NCBI GenBank assembly: GCA_020445405.1 | Contig: JAGRGQ010000037.1 | Location: forward strand, 1 to 38,874 | DNA from: Gammaproteobacteria bacterium | GTDB lineage: Bacteria; Pseudomonadota; Gammaproteobacteria; Chromatiales; Chromatiaceae | Length of the DNA: 38,874 nt | Direction of reading: 5' to 3' | Shown: positions 27,505-35,451 of the stretch, one piece after another | Position numbering within the stretch: the stretch's first letter is position 1 | Layout of the letters: each line of letters opens with the position of its first letter | Made by a program: the position numbers and the translations under genes | Notes under the pieces: model-generated | What the model was told of the DNA's origin: nothing | What the model saw: only the letters and a program-made list of their open reading frames with translations | Databases searched by the model: none

Positions 27505-27584
27505 AAAAAGATATTATCCTTCTGCTGGTTATCGTTGCAATCGTCGCCGCTGTCTCCATCGGTATCTCCCATTTCCTGCAGTAG
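27498..27584 (+). CDS. Possible 28-residue single-span membrane peptide
   Basis: The frame reads MLKKDIILLLVIVAIVAAVS then IGISHFLQ and stop: two lysines followed by a ~19-residue hydrophobic helix and a short polar end. That is the classic layout of bacterial small membrane proteins. AAAGG lies 6 nt before the ATG. It sits alone in a gap between the acpH-like gene and the 60-residue ORF, so context gives no function. Confidence 0.5.
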   Translation: MLKKDIILLLVIVAIVAAVSIGISHFLQ

Positions 27585-27871
27585 ACCGGGCACCGATATG
27601 AGTGGGGTGATTCCGGTTGGCTGCCGGTGAAATCTGCCGCACATGTCGAATAAGAAGCAGCAAAGAAATGTTTGCCAGATGAGGTATCACTGCGCCGATA
27701 CCGGCAAGCCGGCGTGATGCCCGGCGTTGAGCAGTCCGGCAGTGGACATCTACCCCACTAACGCATGGGTTGACTCCGCTGCCGTTTTAAAACATTACTA
27801 TTAACATGCCGTCCGTACCACGAGCGGCATTTCTGGCCTATTCTAATCAGATACACCCCGGGAGGCAGATC

Positions 27872-28054
27872 ATGAGTGATACAGTCCATTTCACCCAGGC
27901 CCCGCAAGAGATCATGAAAGAGTTCACCAAAGCACTTGATCAGACTGCGGTTGAAATGGGAAGAACCAACAGCCGTGATGACAGGGTGGATTGGGTGGCG
28001 GTGAATCACAAAATGAAAGAGTGGTGGAAGGACAAGGGCTACGCATTTCCCTAG
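27872..28054 (+). CDS. Small conserved-looking protein of unknown function (60 residues)
   Basis: The frame reads MSDTVHFTQAPQEIMKEFTK... and ends ...WWKDKGYAFP. It has a strong GGGAGG ribosome-binding site 6 nt before the ATG at 27872, which decides this start over an upstream in-frame ATG at 27806. It is soluble, rich in charged and Trp residues, and predicted helical in the first half. I do not recognise the family. A good rho-independent terminator lies about 150 bp downstream on the same strand, supporting a short independent transcript. Confidence 0.65.
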   Translation: MSDTVHFTQAPQEIMKEFTKALDQTAVEMGRTNSRDDRVDWVAVNHKMKEWWKDKGYAFP

Positions 28055-28207
28055 AACCTGCCCATAATCCGCCGCGAACCACGTTGCTTTCCGAAATTCG
28101 TGCCTGCAAAACGCACTGCGCAGCATAGCACGTTAAGTATGGGCAGTCGGCGCAATAGAGCAGGGGCGCTTTCCGGACGCAGCACCTATTGGACCGGGCG
28201 ATTCTGG

Positions 28208-28251
28208 TCCCTGGATGATGATAAATGGCTTAAAAGTCATCCAGGGATTTT
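28208..28251 (+). terminator. Rho-independent terminator
   Basis: TCCCTGGATGA (28208-28218) and TCATCCAGGGA (28237-28247) form a perfect 11-bp stem with an 18-nt loop, followed directly by a short T-run. It would end the transcript of the 60-residue ORF and lies just before the 3' end of the convergent sulfotransferase gene. Confidence 0.65.
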
Positions 28252-28292
28252 CGCTTCAGACGGAAAAGTCCGGCAGCCTCCCAGGGCGCTTA

Positions 28293-30152
28293 CTATAAAC
28301 CTGCATCCAAAAAAATACTCCCGAAGCAGCTTTCATAATTCTTCCATCTTGATACAGAAGTTTTATAGATCCTTTTATTAACCTGATCAGAGCTAGCCGT
28401 AGCCACTGCTCTGGACGTTTTGTGGAATTCGATACATTTCTCATCCCAGGGAAGATCCAGGAAATCGAGTATCTGTTCCGTCTTTGTCTTTTGAATCTGA
28501 ACCAGATCTTCATACAACACATCCAACATCGGCAGCTTCAATACCGATTTCCAGTACCCCATCAATCGTCGATAATGATTAAAATAAGCCACGATATTCT
28601 CGAGCCTTGTTGAATATGTATGATCTTCTGAAAAATTCTGGAAATAAATGGACAGACACACATCCCTTGGGTCCCTCTGACAATGGATGATGCGAGCGTT
28701 AGGGAAAATCTGTGCGATCAAGCCGAGATAAAGAAAGTTTTGTGGCATCTTGTCTGTTACCAAAAATTCACCCGAAGAGATCCTTTCAATATGGGACAAA
28801 TATCTTTGTGCAAGCTCATCGAGAATTGCTTTGTTTAACTCGGGCACACAGGAGGGATATGTTTTTGCTGTATTGAGTAATTCAGGCAACTGCCGCACAT
28901 AATCGCCTATTTCTCTCAATTCACCGGCACCGTAGACTTGATCATGACTCGACAGGATCTGCTCCACCAGCGAAGTACCTGATCTTGGCATCCCTACGAT
29001 AAATACAGGCTTCGCACTGTCGCATGAAGACCTAGCCAAAGTCGGTAGATTACCCGGACTGTACGTACCGATACAAGAATCAATGTAGGATTTAAAAACT
29101 ATCTCAGAAAAGTTGTCGGCTCTTTTATTATTTGCCCTCTCAAAATACCGATAGGCTTTTTTGTATTCATTTACTTTATCGTACATCGCTCCCATTGCAT
29201 AACAAAGATCAGTTTCCTCTTTCGGAGCTAACTCTATTTTATCCAGTGTATTTTCAATATAAATTTTCGCATCCTCACATTTTCCAATCTTGGCACAGAT
29301 TTCTGCCGCGCTTAACGCAATATTTGCGTCCAGTGTTCCTTTATCAACGAAAGATTTCAGTATGTTGTATGCCTCATCGACTTTTCCATTCAGAGACAGG
29401 GCTCGTATCAAACCGGAAACAGCAAAATGCGAGCCAGGTGCCAGCTTGACAAATTTACGATAAAGCTTTTCCGCTTCAGAGAACCGTCCCGACTGAAGCA
29501 AGATGGTTCCGAAGTCAATATATACTTCTACGGCATTGGGTTTAATGGAAATAGACTTTTTGTAATGACTGATCGCGTTGTCGATATAACCTGTTAGATG
29601 ATAAATTAGTGCAACTTTATGGTGTGCTTCAAAATGATTAGGCTTCCTTTTTAGAACATTAACGAGATGCTGTTTTGCTTTGTCATATTCGCCATTCTTA
29701 AAACTGATGTTACCCAGACGAAACTCAACATCTACGTCACCCGGTGTTCTCAAATTGATTTGATTAAGTATTTTCTCGGCTTCAGACGATTGTTCGGTAT
29801 GAGTTAATAGATCTGCCATACCGAGTCTTGCCTCTATAGAATCGGGTATGATTTTTAATACATGATTAAATATCTCTCCCGCTTCTTCGTATTCGGCTAC
29901 ATTTACCAGCACATTGCCCAATGCAATGTACGCGGAAATGGAGGCAGGATTTTTTTCCACTACAAATCTTAATTGCCTTAAGGCAAGCTTGTTATTTCCT
30001 GCCTGGCCATAAATTTTACCGAGCAATTCCCGCGACAATAGATCAGTAGGATTTTTCCGGCTGATCGATTCGCAAAGTTCCTGTGCCTGTTTGATCTTCC
30101 CTTTACTAAAAAAATATTGTGCTCGATTCCACTGTTTATCTAGTTCCATCAT
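28293..30152 (-). CDS. TPR-repeat protein with C-terminal sulfotransferase domain
   Basis: A 619-residue protein. Residues ~1-345 are tandem tetratricopeptide repeats (e.g. AYIALGNVLVNVAEYEEAGE, VYIDFGTILLQSGRFSEAEK). Residues ~380-610 form a sulfotransferase domain: the PAPS 5'-phosphosulfate loop GMPRSGTSLVEQIL (~387-400) and the 3'-phosphate motif RDPRDVCLSIYFQNF. TPR-sulfotransferases of this kind are thought to sulfate proteins, peptides or glycans; the substrate is not evident. The gene is visibly richer in A and T than its neighbours and sits beside IS remnants, which suggests horizontal acquisition. Start: MMEL, with the two adjacent ATGs equally possible. Confidence 0.9.
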   Translation of the reverse strand: MMELDKQWNRAQYFFSKGKIKQAQELCESISRKNPTDLLSRELLGKIYGQAGNNKLALRQLRFVVEKNPASISAYIALGNVLVNVAEYEEAGEIFNHVLKIIPDSIEARLGMADLLTHTEQSSEAEKILNQINLRTPGDVDVEFRLGNISFKNGEYDKAKQHLVNVLKRKPNHFEAHHKVALIYHLTGYIDNAISHYKKSISIKPNAVEVYIDFGTILLQSGRFSEAEKLYRKFVKLAPGSHFAVSGLIRALSLNGKVDEAYNILKSFVDKGTLDANIALSAAEICAKIGKCEDAKIYIENTLDKIELAPKEETDLCYAMGAMYDKVNEYKKAYRYFERANNKRADNFSEIVFKSYIDSCIGTYSPGNLPTLARSSCDSAKPVFIVGMPRSGTSLVEQILSSHDQVYGAGELREIGDYVRQLPELLNTAKTYPSCVPELNKAILDELAQRYLSHIERISSGEFLVTDKMPQNFLYLGLIAQIFPNARIIHCQRDPRDVCLSIYFQNFSEDHTYSTRLENIVAYFNHYRRLMGYWKSVLKLPMLDVLYEDLVQIQKTKTEQILDFLDLPWDEKCIEFHKTSRAVATASSDQVNKRIYKTSVSRWKNYESCFGSIFLDAGL

Positions 30153-30652
30153 GACACCAATTTCGATTAATTCTATTCATTACTGAGGATGATGCTGTAA
30201 ATGGTCTGGTGACACCCCGGCTAAATCCTTTTCTTCCTCTCCTGCAGTCTCTCTTCATGATCAGTCAAACTCAGGTATTCCAAGCACGAGTACGAGCAAC
30301 TACCAAATTACAGAGTATGCAAATATATTCCAGGATAGAGGCGGTTTAAATACTGTCACAAAATTTAAATAAGCATCACGCCATATTTTTTCTATGCCAA
30401 AGAGGTCTTTTTGGCTTTTTGTAGCAAGAGATGGCGGACGAACTGTGACAAACCGGGGAGAGTGTGACGAGAAATCACATCATATGCTGCAAGGTTACAG
30501 TATCGAATATGATCCACCCACTACGATGATTGTGCGACTGAGTTCTTATTCCGCTGGATGTCGACCGATTCCGGAGTTAAAACTGACTGGATTGCCCTTC
30601 ACAATTGAACCAGCAAGACCATTAAGGCTACCTTAATTTAATGTAGGAGCCC
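30153..30652. other. Gene-free, AT-rich region upstream of the sulfotransferase gene
   Basis: About 500 bp with no convincing gene. It must hold the sulfotransferase promoter on the minus strand, but I see no clear match. An open frame of 80 codons at 30394-30636 has no recognisable motif, an atypical composition and no ribosome-binding site, so I do not call it. The right part probably includes the left flank of the decayed IS element. Confidence 0.4.
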
Positions 30653-30892
30653 ATGAAGAAGCGATTTACGCTAGAGCAGATCATTCGGATTCTGCAGGAA
30701 TGCGGGCAAGCCGAGAATAACCGGAGGTATACAGACAGCACAATCTCAGTGAGCAACCCTGTTACCGTTGGCGTAACCAGTATGGGCGCCATGTATGTCT
30801 CCGAAGTCAGGCGCCTGCGGGAACTGCAAAATAGAATGTGGAGCTGAAGCGAATTGCGGCAAAAAAGATGACCGATATCCGCATGCTCGAGG
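30653..30892 (+). pseudogene. Remnant of an IS3-family transposase OrfA
   Basis: The start MKKRFTLEQIIRILQE is the typical IS3-family (IS407-type) OrfA N-terminus. Frameshifts then break the gene. EVYRQHNLSEQPCYRWRNQYG is read in a different frame, VSEVRRLRELQN back in the first frame, and NVELKRIAAKKMTDIRMLE again in another. The order matches an intact OrfA helix-turn-helix and leucine-zipper region, so this is a single decayed gene. A GGAGCCC ribosome-binding site remains. No OrfB follows, so the element is inactive. Confidence 0.85.
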
Positions 30893-30930
30893 GTGATAAC
30901 CGGGTCGAGCCCGGTCCCAATCCTTTCGCA

Positions 30931-30990
30931 CCGGAGAAAGTGTTAACTATGTCTCCGGAATAAGGTGTAAACCATGTGACCGGAATGCAC
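30931..30990. repeat. Short tandem repeats resembling an IS21-type element end
   Basis: AACTATGTCTCCGGAAT (30945-30961) and AACCATGTGACCGGAAT (30970-30986) repeat with a 25-bp period, and a partial third unit (CCGGAGAAAGTGTT) precedes them. Closely spaced terminal repeats of this style are known at the ends of IS21-family elements; that match is from memory. The repeats abut the 3' end of tRNA-Thr. Confidence 0.4.
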
Positions 30991-31001
30991 CCTGTTTTTA
31001 T

Positions 31002-31077
31002 TGGAGCTGGCGAGAGGATTCGAACCCCCGACCGGCTGATTACAAATCAGCTGCTCTACCGACTGAGCTACGCCAGC
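31002..31077 (-). tRNA. tRNA-Thr (anticodon UGU)
   Basis: The minus strand folds as a full cloverleaf: acceptor GCTGGCG/CGCCAGC, D stem GCTC/GAGC, anticodon stem GCTGA/TCAGC with loop TTTGTAA (anticodon TGT), and T arm GGGGG-TTCGAAT-CCTCT, with discriminator T and an encoded CCA. It reads ACA codons. It lies downstream of the birA-coaX-SPOR genes, where related gammaproteobacteria have the tRNA(Thr-Tyr-Gly-Thr)-tufB cluster, but here no further tRNA follows. Confidence 0.96.
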
Positions 31078-31385
31078 GCATGGATTTTGTTCAGCTCTGC
31101 GACATTGACAACGAACGCACTCTCCAGTTGGATGCGGAACTTTCAACACTATCCCTGGAACCTGGAGAAGACCGCGCTATTATACGGCTTCGTTCATTTA
31201 CGACAACAATTTCAACCGCAGAACCCAGGACAGACCGCTTTTTTCCAACAGAAACTCAAGCGTCCTCCCGGTCGCGCTCCATCATGTCCGGAACCTCTCT
31301 TAATCCCCCGCAAACCGTGCTGCTGTCAGAATTGCGTGGTTGCAGGTGAGTCAGTCGACAGACCGACCTGTTTCAGGGAAAGGTC
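31078..31385. other. Intergenic region between the Cache/CZB receptor and tRNA-Thr
   Basis: About 300 bp without a gene. It carries the tRNA promoter (31179-31206) and the 5' leader of the tRNA precursor. I see no clear terminator for the receptor gene. Confidence 0.5.
31179..31206 (-). promoter_or_regulatory. Sigma-70 promoter for tRNA-Thr
   Basis: On the minus strand TTGTCG (-35) and a perfect TATAAT (-10) are separated by 16 nt, with a GC-rich stretch just after the -10. Transcription would begin about 95 nt before the mature tRNA 5' end. Confidence 0.65.
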
Positions 31386-33404
31386 TCAGGCGCTGCGCCG
31401 TTGCTGTTCGGTTGAAATCTGTTCCTCAACCTGGTTCAGCTTGGCGACAATTACTTTCGAAGTGGCGGCCAGCTCCTGCAGCAGGCGCTGGGCGCCGGCA
31501 TCATCCCCCCTGCTCTTCAAATCGAGGCACTTTTTAATGGTATGGTGAAGGTGCGCATGGGGTGCCTCCATCTCTTGCATCGCCTGGATGTGCCCATAGT
31601 TGGCCGTCCCTTCACCGTAGTACCACTTACCGAGAATGCAATGATGATGCGAAACCAGTTCATCCTCGCTCAGGCTTTTCTTGCCGTCCAGATGGGCCTG
31701 TACCCGATTGACCCAGGAGAGATGCGCGGATCGTGCACGCGAAAAATCGAACACTGCATCGCTCCTGCCCAGTTTGAAGCCTGCCGATACTTCCGTTAGC
31801 TCATTGAGCTTGGTACTCATGATTTCCGCAGCGGCCAATGTTTCCGATGCCCCGCGCGCATTTTTGTCTGCAATATCACTGATCCGCACAACATTCTCAT
31901 TGATCGCCCCGATCACATTCGACTGCTCCTCCGCTGCGGTCGCTATTTGCATGTTCATTTCGCTGATGCGACAGACTGCCTCGCCGATTTCCACCAGCAT
32001 AAGACCGGTCTGTCTGGCACGATCGACGCTTGATTCCGCTTTACTCCTGCCGCCCTCAACTGCATTTACCGCCTGGATGGTGCCCTCCTGCAACGCGCCG
32101 ATCATCTGCTCTATTTCACTGGTGGAGTCCTGAGTGCGCTTTGCCAGCGTTCGCACCTCATCGGCGACCACCGCGAACCCTCTGCCCTGCTCGCCGGCAC
32201 GGGCGGCCTCGATTGCCGCATTCAGCGCCAGCAGATTGGTCTGATCGGCAATACTACGAATGGTGACCAGAATACCGCCGATACTTTCACTGCCCTGTTG
32301 CAGTTTCCGCATCTGTTCAGCAGCCTGGTTTATATCGTCGCTCAGGCCGGTAATGGCCGCTTCATTCTCCTTCACCACTTCCCCACCCTCGCGCGTCATT
32401 TCGTTAACCCGCGTTACCGCATCCGCCGCCCGGGACGCAACCGTTGCTACCTCACCGGCAGTGGCATAGAGTTCGGTCATGGCAGTCGCCACCTGGTCTG
32501 ACTCGGACTTCTGATGATCCGCCGCCTCATTTGTCCTGGCAGCGATACTGTTGACCTCCTGAGTCGAGACAACCAGGGACTCCGACGATTTCATCAGTTC
32601 ATTGATCAAGCCGCGCAGTTTTATGATAAACCGGTTCAGGACAGTCGCCAGTTCGGCCATTTCGTCTTTGCCGTCCACATGCAATCCCTGCAACAGCTCG
32701 GCTTTGCCGGTGACCAGCTCATTTAACACGTTGATAGTATGGCGCAGGGGCGTCGTTATGCTTTTTGCCAGGACGAATGAGATCGCGCCCAACAGCACGG
32801 CGATCAACAGCAGTTTCAGCAGACCGTCTACCGCATATCGCCAGATGGCGGCATCCACATCGTCGATGTAGATGCCCGATCCGATAACCCACTGCCAAGG
32901 CTGAAAGCCCCGCACATAGGAGAGCTTTTCAACCGCCACTTCCTGTCCGGGCCTGGGCCAGAGATAATCGACAAAACCGGCACCATCCTGTTTGACCTTG
33001 TCCACGAAAGCGTCGAAAATCGGCTTACCGCTGGAATCCGTGAAGCCAGTCATATCCTTTCCGTCCAGTGACGGCTTTAGCGGATGCATGACGATTCGGC
33101 GGTCCATGTCGTTGATCCAGAAATAGTCCCCTTCGCCGTAGCGCAGATTCCTGATCACGCCCATCGCCGTGGCCTGCGCCTCCTGACGGCTCAGACCAGC
33201 CGTTTTTTCCAGCGTATAAAAATGTTCGAGCGTCCCGTACACCGCCTCGACCAGATGCTGCGTCTGGATCTTCTTTTCCTCAAACAGACGACTGCGCAAC
33301 TGCCATGCGTCAAGTGCGCCGTTGACAAGCAACAGAAATATCGCGCTCCCGACCATGAACCAGAGCCGCGAACTGATTTTCAATCTATTTAGCAGGTGGG
33401 ACAT
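31386..33404 (-). CDS. Methyl-accepting chemotaxis protein: single Cache sensor, HAMP, signalling domain, CZB zinc domain
   Basis: A 672-residue transmembrane receptor. TM1 (~14-32) and TM2 (~193-213) enclose a periplasmic sCache_2-type domain (YGEGDYFWINDMDRRIVMHP, GKDMTGFTD, GFQPWQWVIGSGIYIDD) of the kind that binds small organic ligands. HAMP follows, then the signalling domain ([37 protein letters not shown]) and a C-terminal CZB domain (SAHLSWVNRVQAHLDG, HHHCILGKWYYGEG, HAHLH) with the His/Cys zinc ligands. ATG with GGAG 6 nt upstream. It has its own sigma-28-like promoter and no che genes beside it, so it is a stand-alone receptor that probably joins a general array. Confidence 0.94.
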   Translation of the reverse strand: MSHLLNRLKISSRLWFMVGSAIFLLLVNGALDAWQLRSRLFEEKKIQTQHLVEAVYGTLEHFYTLEKTAGLSRQEAQATAMGVIRNLRYGEGDYFWINDMDRRIVMHPLKPSLDGKDMTGFTDSSGKPIFDAFVDKVKQDGAGFVDYLWPRPGQEVAVEKLSYVRGFQPWQWVIGSGIYIDDVDAAIWRYAVDGLLKLLLIAVLLGAISFVLAKSITTPLRHTINVLNELVTGKAELLQGLHVDGKDEMAELATVLNRFIIKLRGLINELMKSSESLVVSTQEVNSIAARTNEAADHQKSESDQVATAMTELYATAGEVATVASRAADAVTRVNEMTREGGEVVKENEAAITGLSDDINQAAEQMRKLQQGSESIGGILVTIRSIADQTNLLALNAAIEAARAGEQGRGFAVVADEVRTLAKRTQDSTSEIEQMIGALQEGTIQAVNAVEGGRSKAESSVDRARQTGLMLVEIGEAVCRISEMNMQIATAAEEQSNVIGAINENVVRISDIADKNARGASETLAAAEIMSTKLNELTEVSAGFKLGRSDAVFDFSRARSAHLSWVNRVQAHLDGKKSLSEDELVSHHHCILGKWYYGEGTANYGHIQAMQEMEAPHAHLHHTIKKCLDLKSRGDDAGAQRLLQELAATSKVIVAKLNQVEEQISTEQQRRSA

Positions 33405-33735
33405 TTTCTACTCCGTTGTGAATCTTTTTTGCCGTGCCCCCGGTTGCAGACTTACACGCAAACTGGGAAGAGCGCCTTTCGATTGATCGACCCTGAAGTT
33501 TTAAACTTTAACCGACGTATCGCCCAAAGCGAGGAATAAAATCCGTGGAGCGGCACGGGGAACGGGGCGAAAGGGTGCAAAATTAACCACGCCTGACTGA
33601 GTCCGGTGCATCGCCGGCGGCGGTACAAGTACCGGTGGAATCCGATTCAATACAGAATGGATTGTTCCCCGCAATGCAACAGCTGAGTCAGACGGTGATA
33701 ACGAACCGGGATCAGGCCGATTCCGGGCTGGAGCT
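33405..33735. other. Intergenic region upstream of the Cache/CZB receptor
   Basis: About 330 bp without a gene. It contains the sigma-28-like promoter at 33484-33510. I see no convincing terminator for the SPOR gene and nothing else in the remaining ~220 bp. Confidence 0.5.
33484..33510 (-). promoter_or_regulatory. Sigma-28 (FliA) promoter of the Cache/CZB receptor
   Basis: On the minus strand a perfect -35 box TAAAGTTT and a -10 box GTCGATCA (6 of 8) are separated by exactly 11 nt, matching TAAAGTTT-N11-GCCGATAA. The -10 box ends 79 nt before the ATG. Confidence 0.75.
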
Positions 33736-34659
33736 TCAATCAGGCTGAGTAGCGCATTTCCGCGGAGTGGCCGCCAACTGACGGTATTCGTAAGGTAAAT
33801 GGCTTAAGATATCGACTTCTTCCCCGCTGCGATAATCGACCCAGAAATTCGGCACATCGTGGTACCTTGGCAGCACTTCCGGAGAAAAGCCTTTTGTCAC
33901 TATCTGCGCCCTCCGTTTCTCCGCGTTGAACAGTTGATTGTAAATACCAAGCGATACGCCGTTCTGAAGCTCGCCCCTGTAGAACCGCTGGACATCGGTT
34001 ATACCCCGGGCCTTCAACTGCTCCACAACCTCGTTGGCAGCCGTGGCATTTTCATACGGCGGCAGCACGACCCAGTAACCCGTGACGCTTTTCTCCATCT
34101 CTTCCCGCAGATCGGCGGAAGCAACCTTTTTTTCAATAGCCTTCAGGACGGTTAGCGCCGTGCTTCTTTGGGTTATCGGTCCCAGCGTCCAGCACAACTC
34201 CTGCTGCACGGCCACTGCATCCGTGTCAGCTTTTTCCGACCCCTCGCTCCGGGCCGGGGGCTGTTCATCTGTTACTTCCGATGTAACCGGCACAGCGGGT
34301 GGCATGGTTACATTTGATTCGCCGGCCATTGCCGGTAAAGCAGCCTCCGCGGCCGCCTCCCCCTCTTTTTCCAGATGCGAGTCCACCTCCTGATCGGGGC
34401 CTGTTTCGGCAACCTCAGGTGTAATTTGTGAACTCTCCTCTGCACGGTTGGTTTGTTGCCCGGGATTGGCAGCAGACTCATCCTTGTTGAGTTCTTGCGC
34501 TATGGCAGTTTCCTCAACTTCCGCTTTTGAAAGCAGTATTATTTCGCCAATATTGCGATAGCGTGGATCCAGTGCCGTTTGACGGTCCGTTTCACGCTGC
34601 AGACCCCATACATAGATCGCAATATTGACAGCGACCATCAACAAGAAAAGCCATTTCAT
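33736..34659 (-). CDS. SPOR-domain membrane protein
   Basis: A 307-residue protein with a single N-terminal membrane anchor (MKWLFLLMVAVNIAIYVWGL), a long acidic Ala/Glu/Pro-rich periplasmic linker (~50-150) and a SPOR-type domain (~155-240: LCWTLGPITQRSTALTVLK, SVTGYWVVLPPYENATAANE, GITDVQRFYRG, GVSLGIYNQL), then a C-terminal extension. SPOR domains bind denuded peptidoglycan at the septum. The ATG overlaps the coaX stop region by 4 bp (ATGA-type), so translation is coupled to coaX. A SPOR gene after birA-coaX is a recurring gammaproteobacterial arrangement, from memory. Confidence 0.88.
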   Translation of the reverse strand: MKWLFLLMVAVNIAIYVWGLQRETDRQTALDPRYRNIGEIILLSKAEVEETAIAQELNKDESAANPGQQTNRAEESSQITPEVAETGPDQEVDSHLEKEGEAAAEAALPAMAGESNVTMPPAVPVTSEVTDEQPPARSEGSEKADTDAVAVQQELCWTLGPITQRSTALTVLKAIEKKVASADLREEMEKSVTGYWVVLPPYENATAANEVVEQLKARGITDVQRFYRGELQNGVSLGIYNQLFNAEKRRAQIVTKGFSPEVLPRYHDVPNFWVDYRSGEEVDILSHLPYEYRQLAATPRKCATQPD

Positions 34660-35435
34660 TTCCCTTTCCCCGCGGCAACGACAGATAAACCAGACATGAC
34701 AAGATCCCGCTTCAGTTGCGTTGGTATCGTCAAAGCAGACTGCATCAGCGCGGCATCGCTGCCGGTCATGAAAACATCCGGCCGTTTACCCATAGACGCC
34801 GTTACCGTATTCACCACCCGCTCCACCAGCGCTGCTGCAGAATTCAGGCAAGCTGAGGCAACTGCGTTTTCCGTGTCCTTTCCCAGTATGTCCAGTGTGC
34901 TTTGAATCGACTGCACACGGGGTATGTGTGTATTTTCAAGCAGCGCTCCCCGCATTAATTCGAAACCCGGAAGTATCAAACCCCCGAGGTGCCGACCGCT
35001 TTCGTTTATCACATCTATGGTAATCGCGGTGCCGCTGTCAACGATACAGGCTGGCGTGTAATAGAGGTTGTATACCGCGATGAGCGTCAGCCAACGGTCC
35101 ACACCCAACTGCTCGGCTTTGCGATAGCCATTTTTAACACCGAAAGATTCTGCTCCGGACAACAGAAATTCAGGTGCCAGCGCCCAGTTGTCGCGCATCC
35201 AACGATCAATCTGCTGGTTGAGCACCGGTGCAGCCACATTGGCTACGAAAGCGGCTTCGGGACGCTCCGATCCCCCCCAACACCTTTCCGGGAGATCAGG
35301 CAACGCGCCCTGTCGATGCGGTATCGCCTGCAGACCGGTCAGTACATCAGCTTCGAACCAACACCATTTGAGGTTGGTGTTTCCGATATCAACCAGCAAT
35401 TTTCGACTGACAGGGCGTTCACTTGTGTTATTCAC
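34656..35435 (-). CDS. coaX: Type III pantothenate kinase
   Basis: CoaX phosphorylates pantothenate, the first step of coenzyme A synthesis. The 259-residue protein shows the ASKHA-fold motifs: LLVDIGNTNLKW near the N-terminus, QLGVDRWLTLIA, IVDSGTAITIDV and GGLILPGFELM. Start is GTG at 35433-35435 with GGAA about 9 nt upstream. It follows birA by 16 bp and overlaps the SPOR gene by 4 bp, forming a birA-coaX-SPOR operon. Length and motifs are normal. Confidence 0.96.
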   Translation of the reverse strand: MNNTSERPVSRKLLVDIGNTNLKWCWFEADVLTGLQAIPHRQGALPDLPERCWGGSERPEAAFVANVAAPVLNQQIDRWMRDNWALAPEFLLSGAESFGVKNGYRKAEQLGVDRWLTLIAVYNLYYTPACIVDSGTAITIDVINESGRHLGGLILPGFELMRGALLENTHIPRVQSIQSTLDILGKDTENAVASACLNSAAALVERVVNTVTASMGKRPDVFMTGSDAALMQSALTIPTQLKRDLVMSGLSVVAAGKGK

Positions 35436-35451
35436 AGAACTGTTTCCGCAC

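Larger units (their letters stand above)
27244..27871 (+). other. Intergenic region with only very small ORFs
   Basis: Between the acpH-like gene and the 60-residue ORF I see the two overlapping small ORFs (27379-27584) and otherwise nothing certain. A TTGACT hexamer at 27770-27775 could be a -35 box for the 60-residue ORF, but no well-spaced -10 follows. Confidence 0.4.

Noticed and set aside
30394-30636. 80-codon open frame upstream of the IS3 remnant
   Set aside because: No recognisable motif, no ribosome-binding site and a biased, disordered-looking composition; likely chance.
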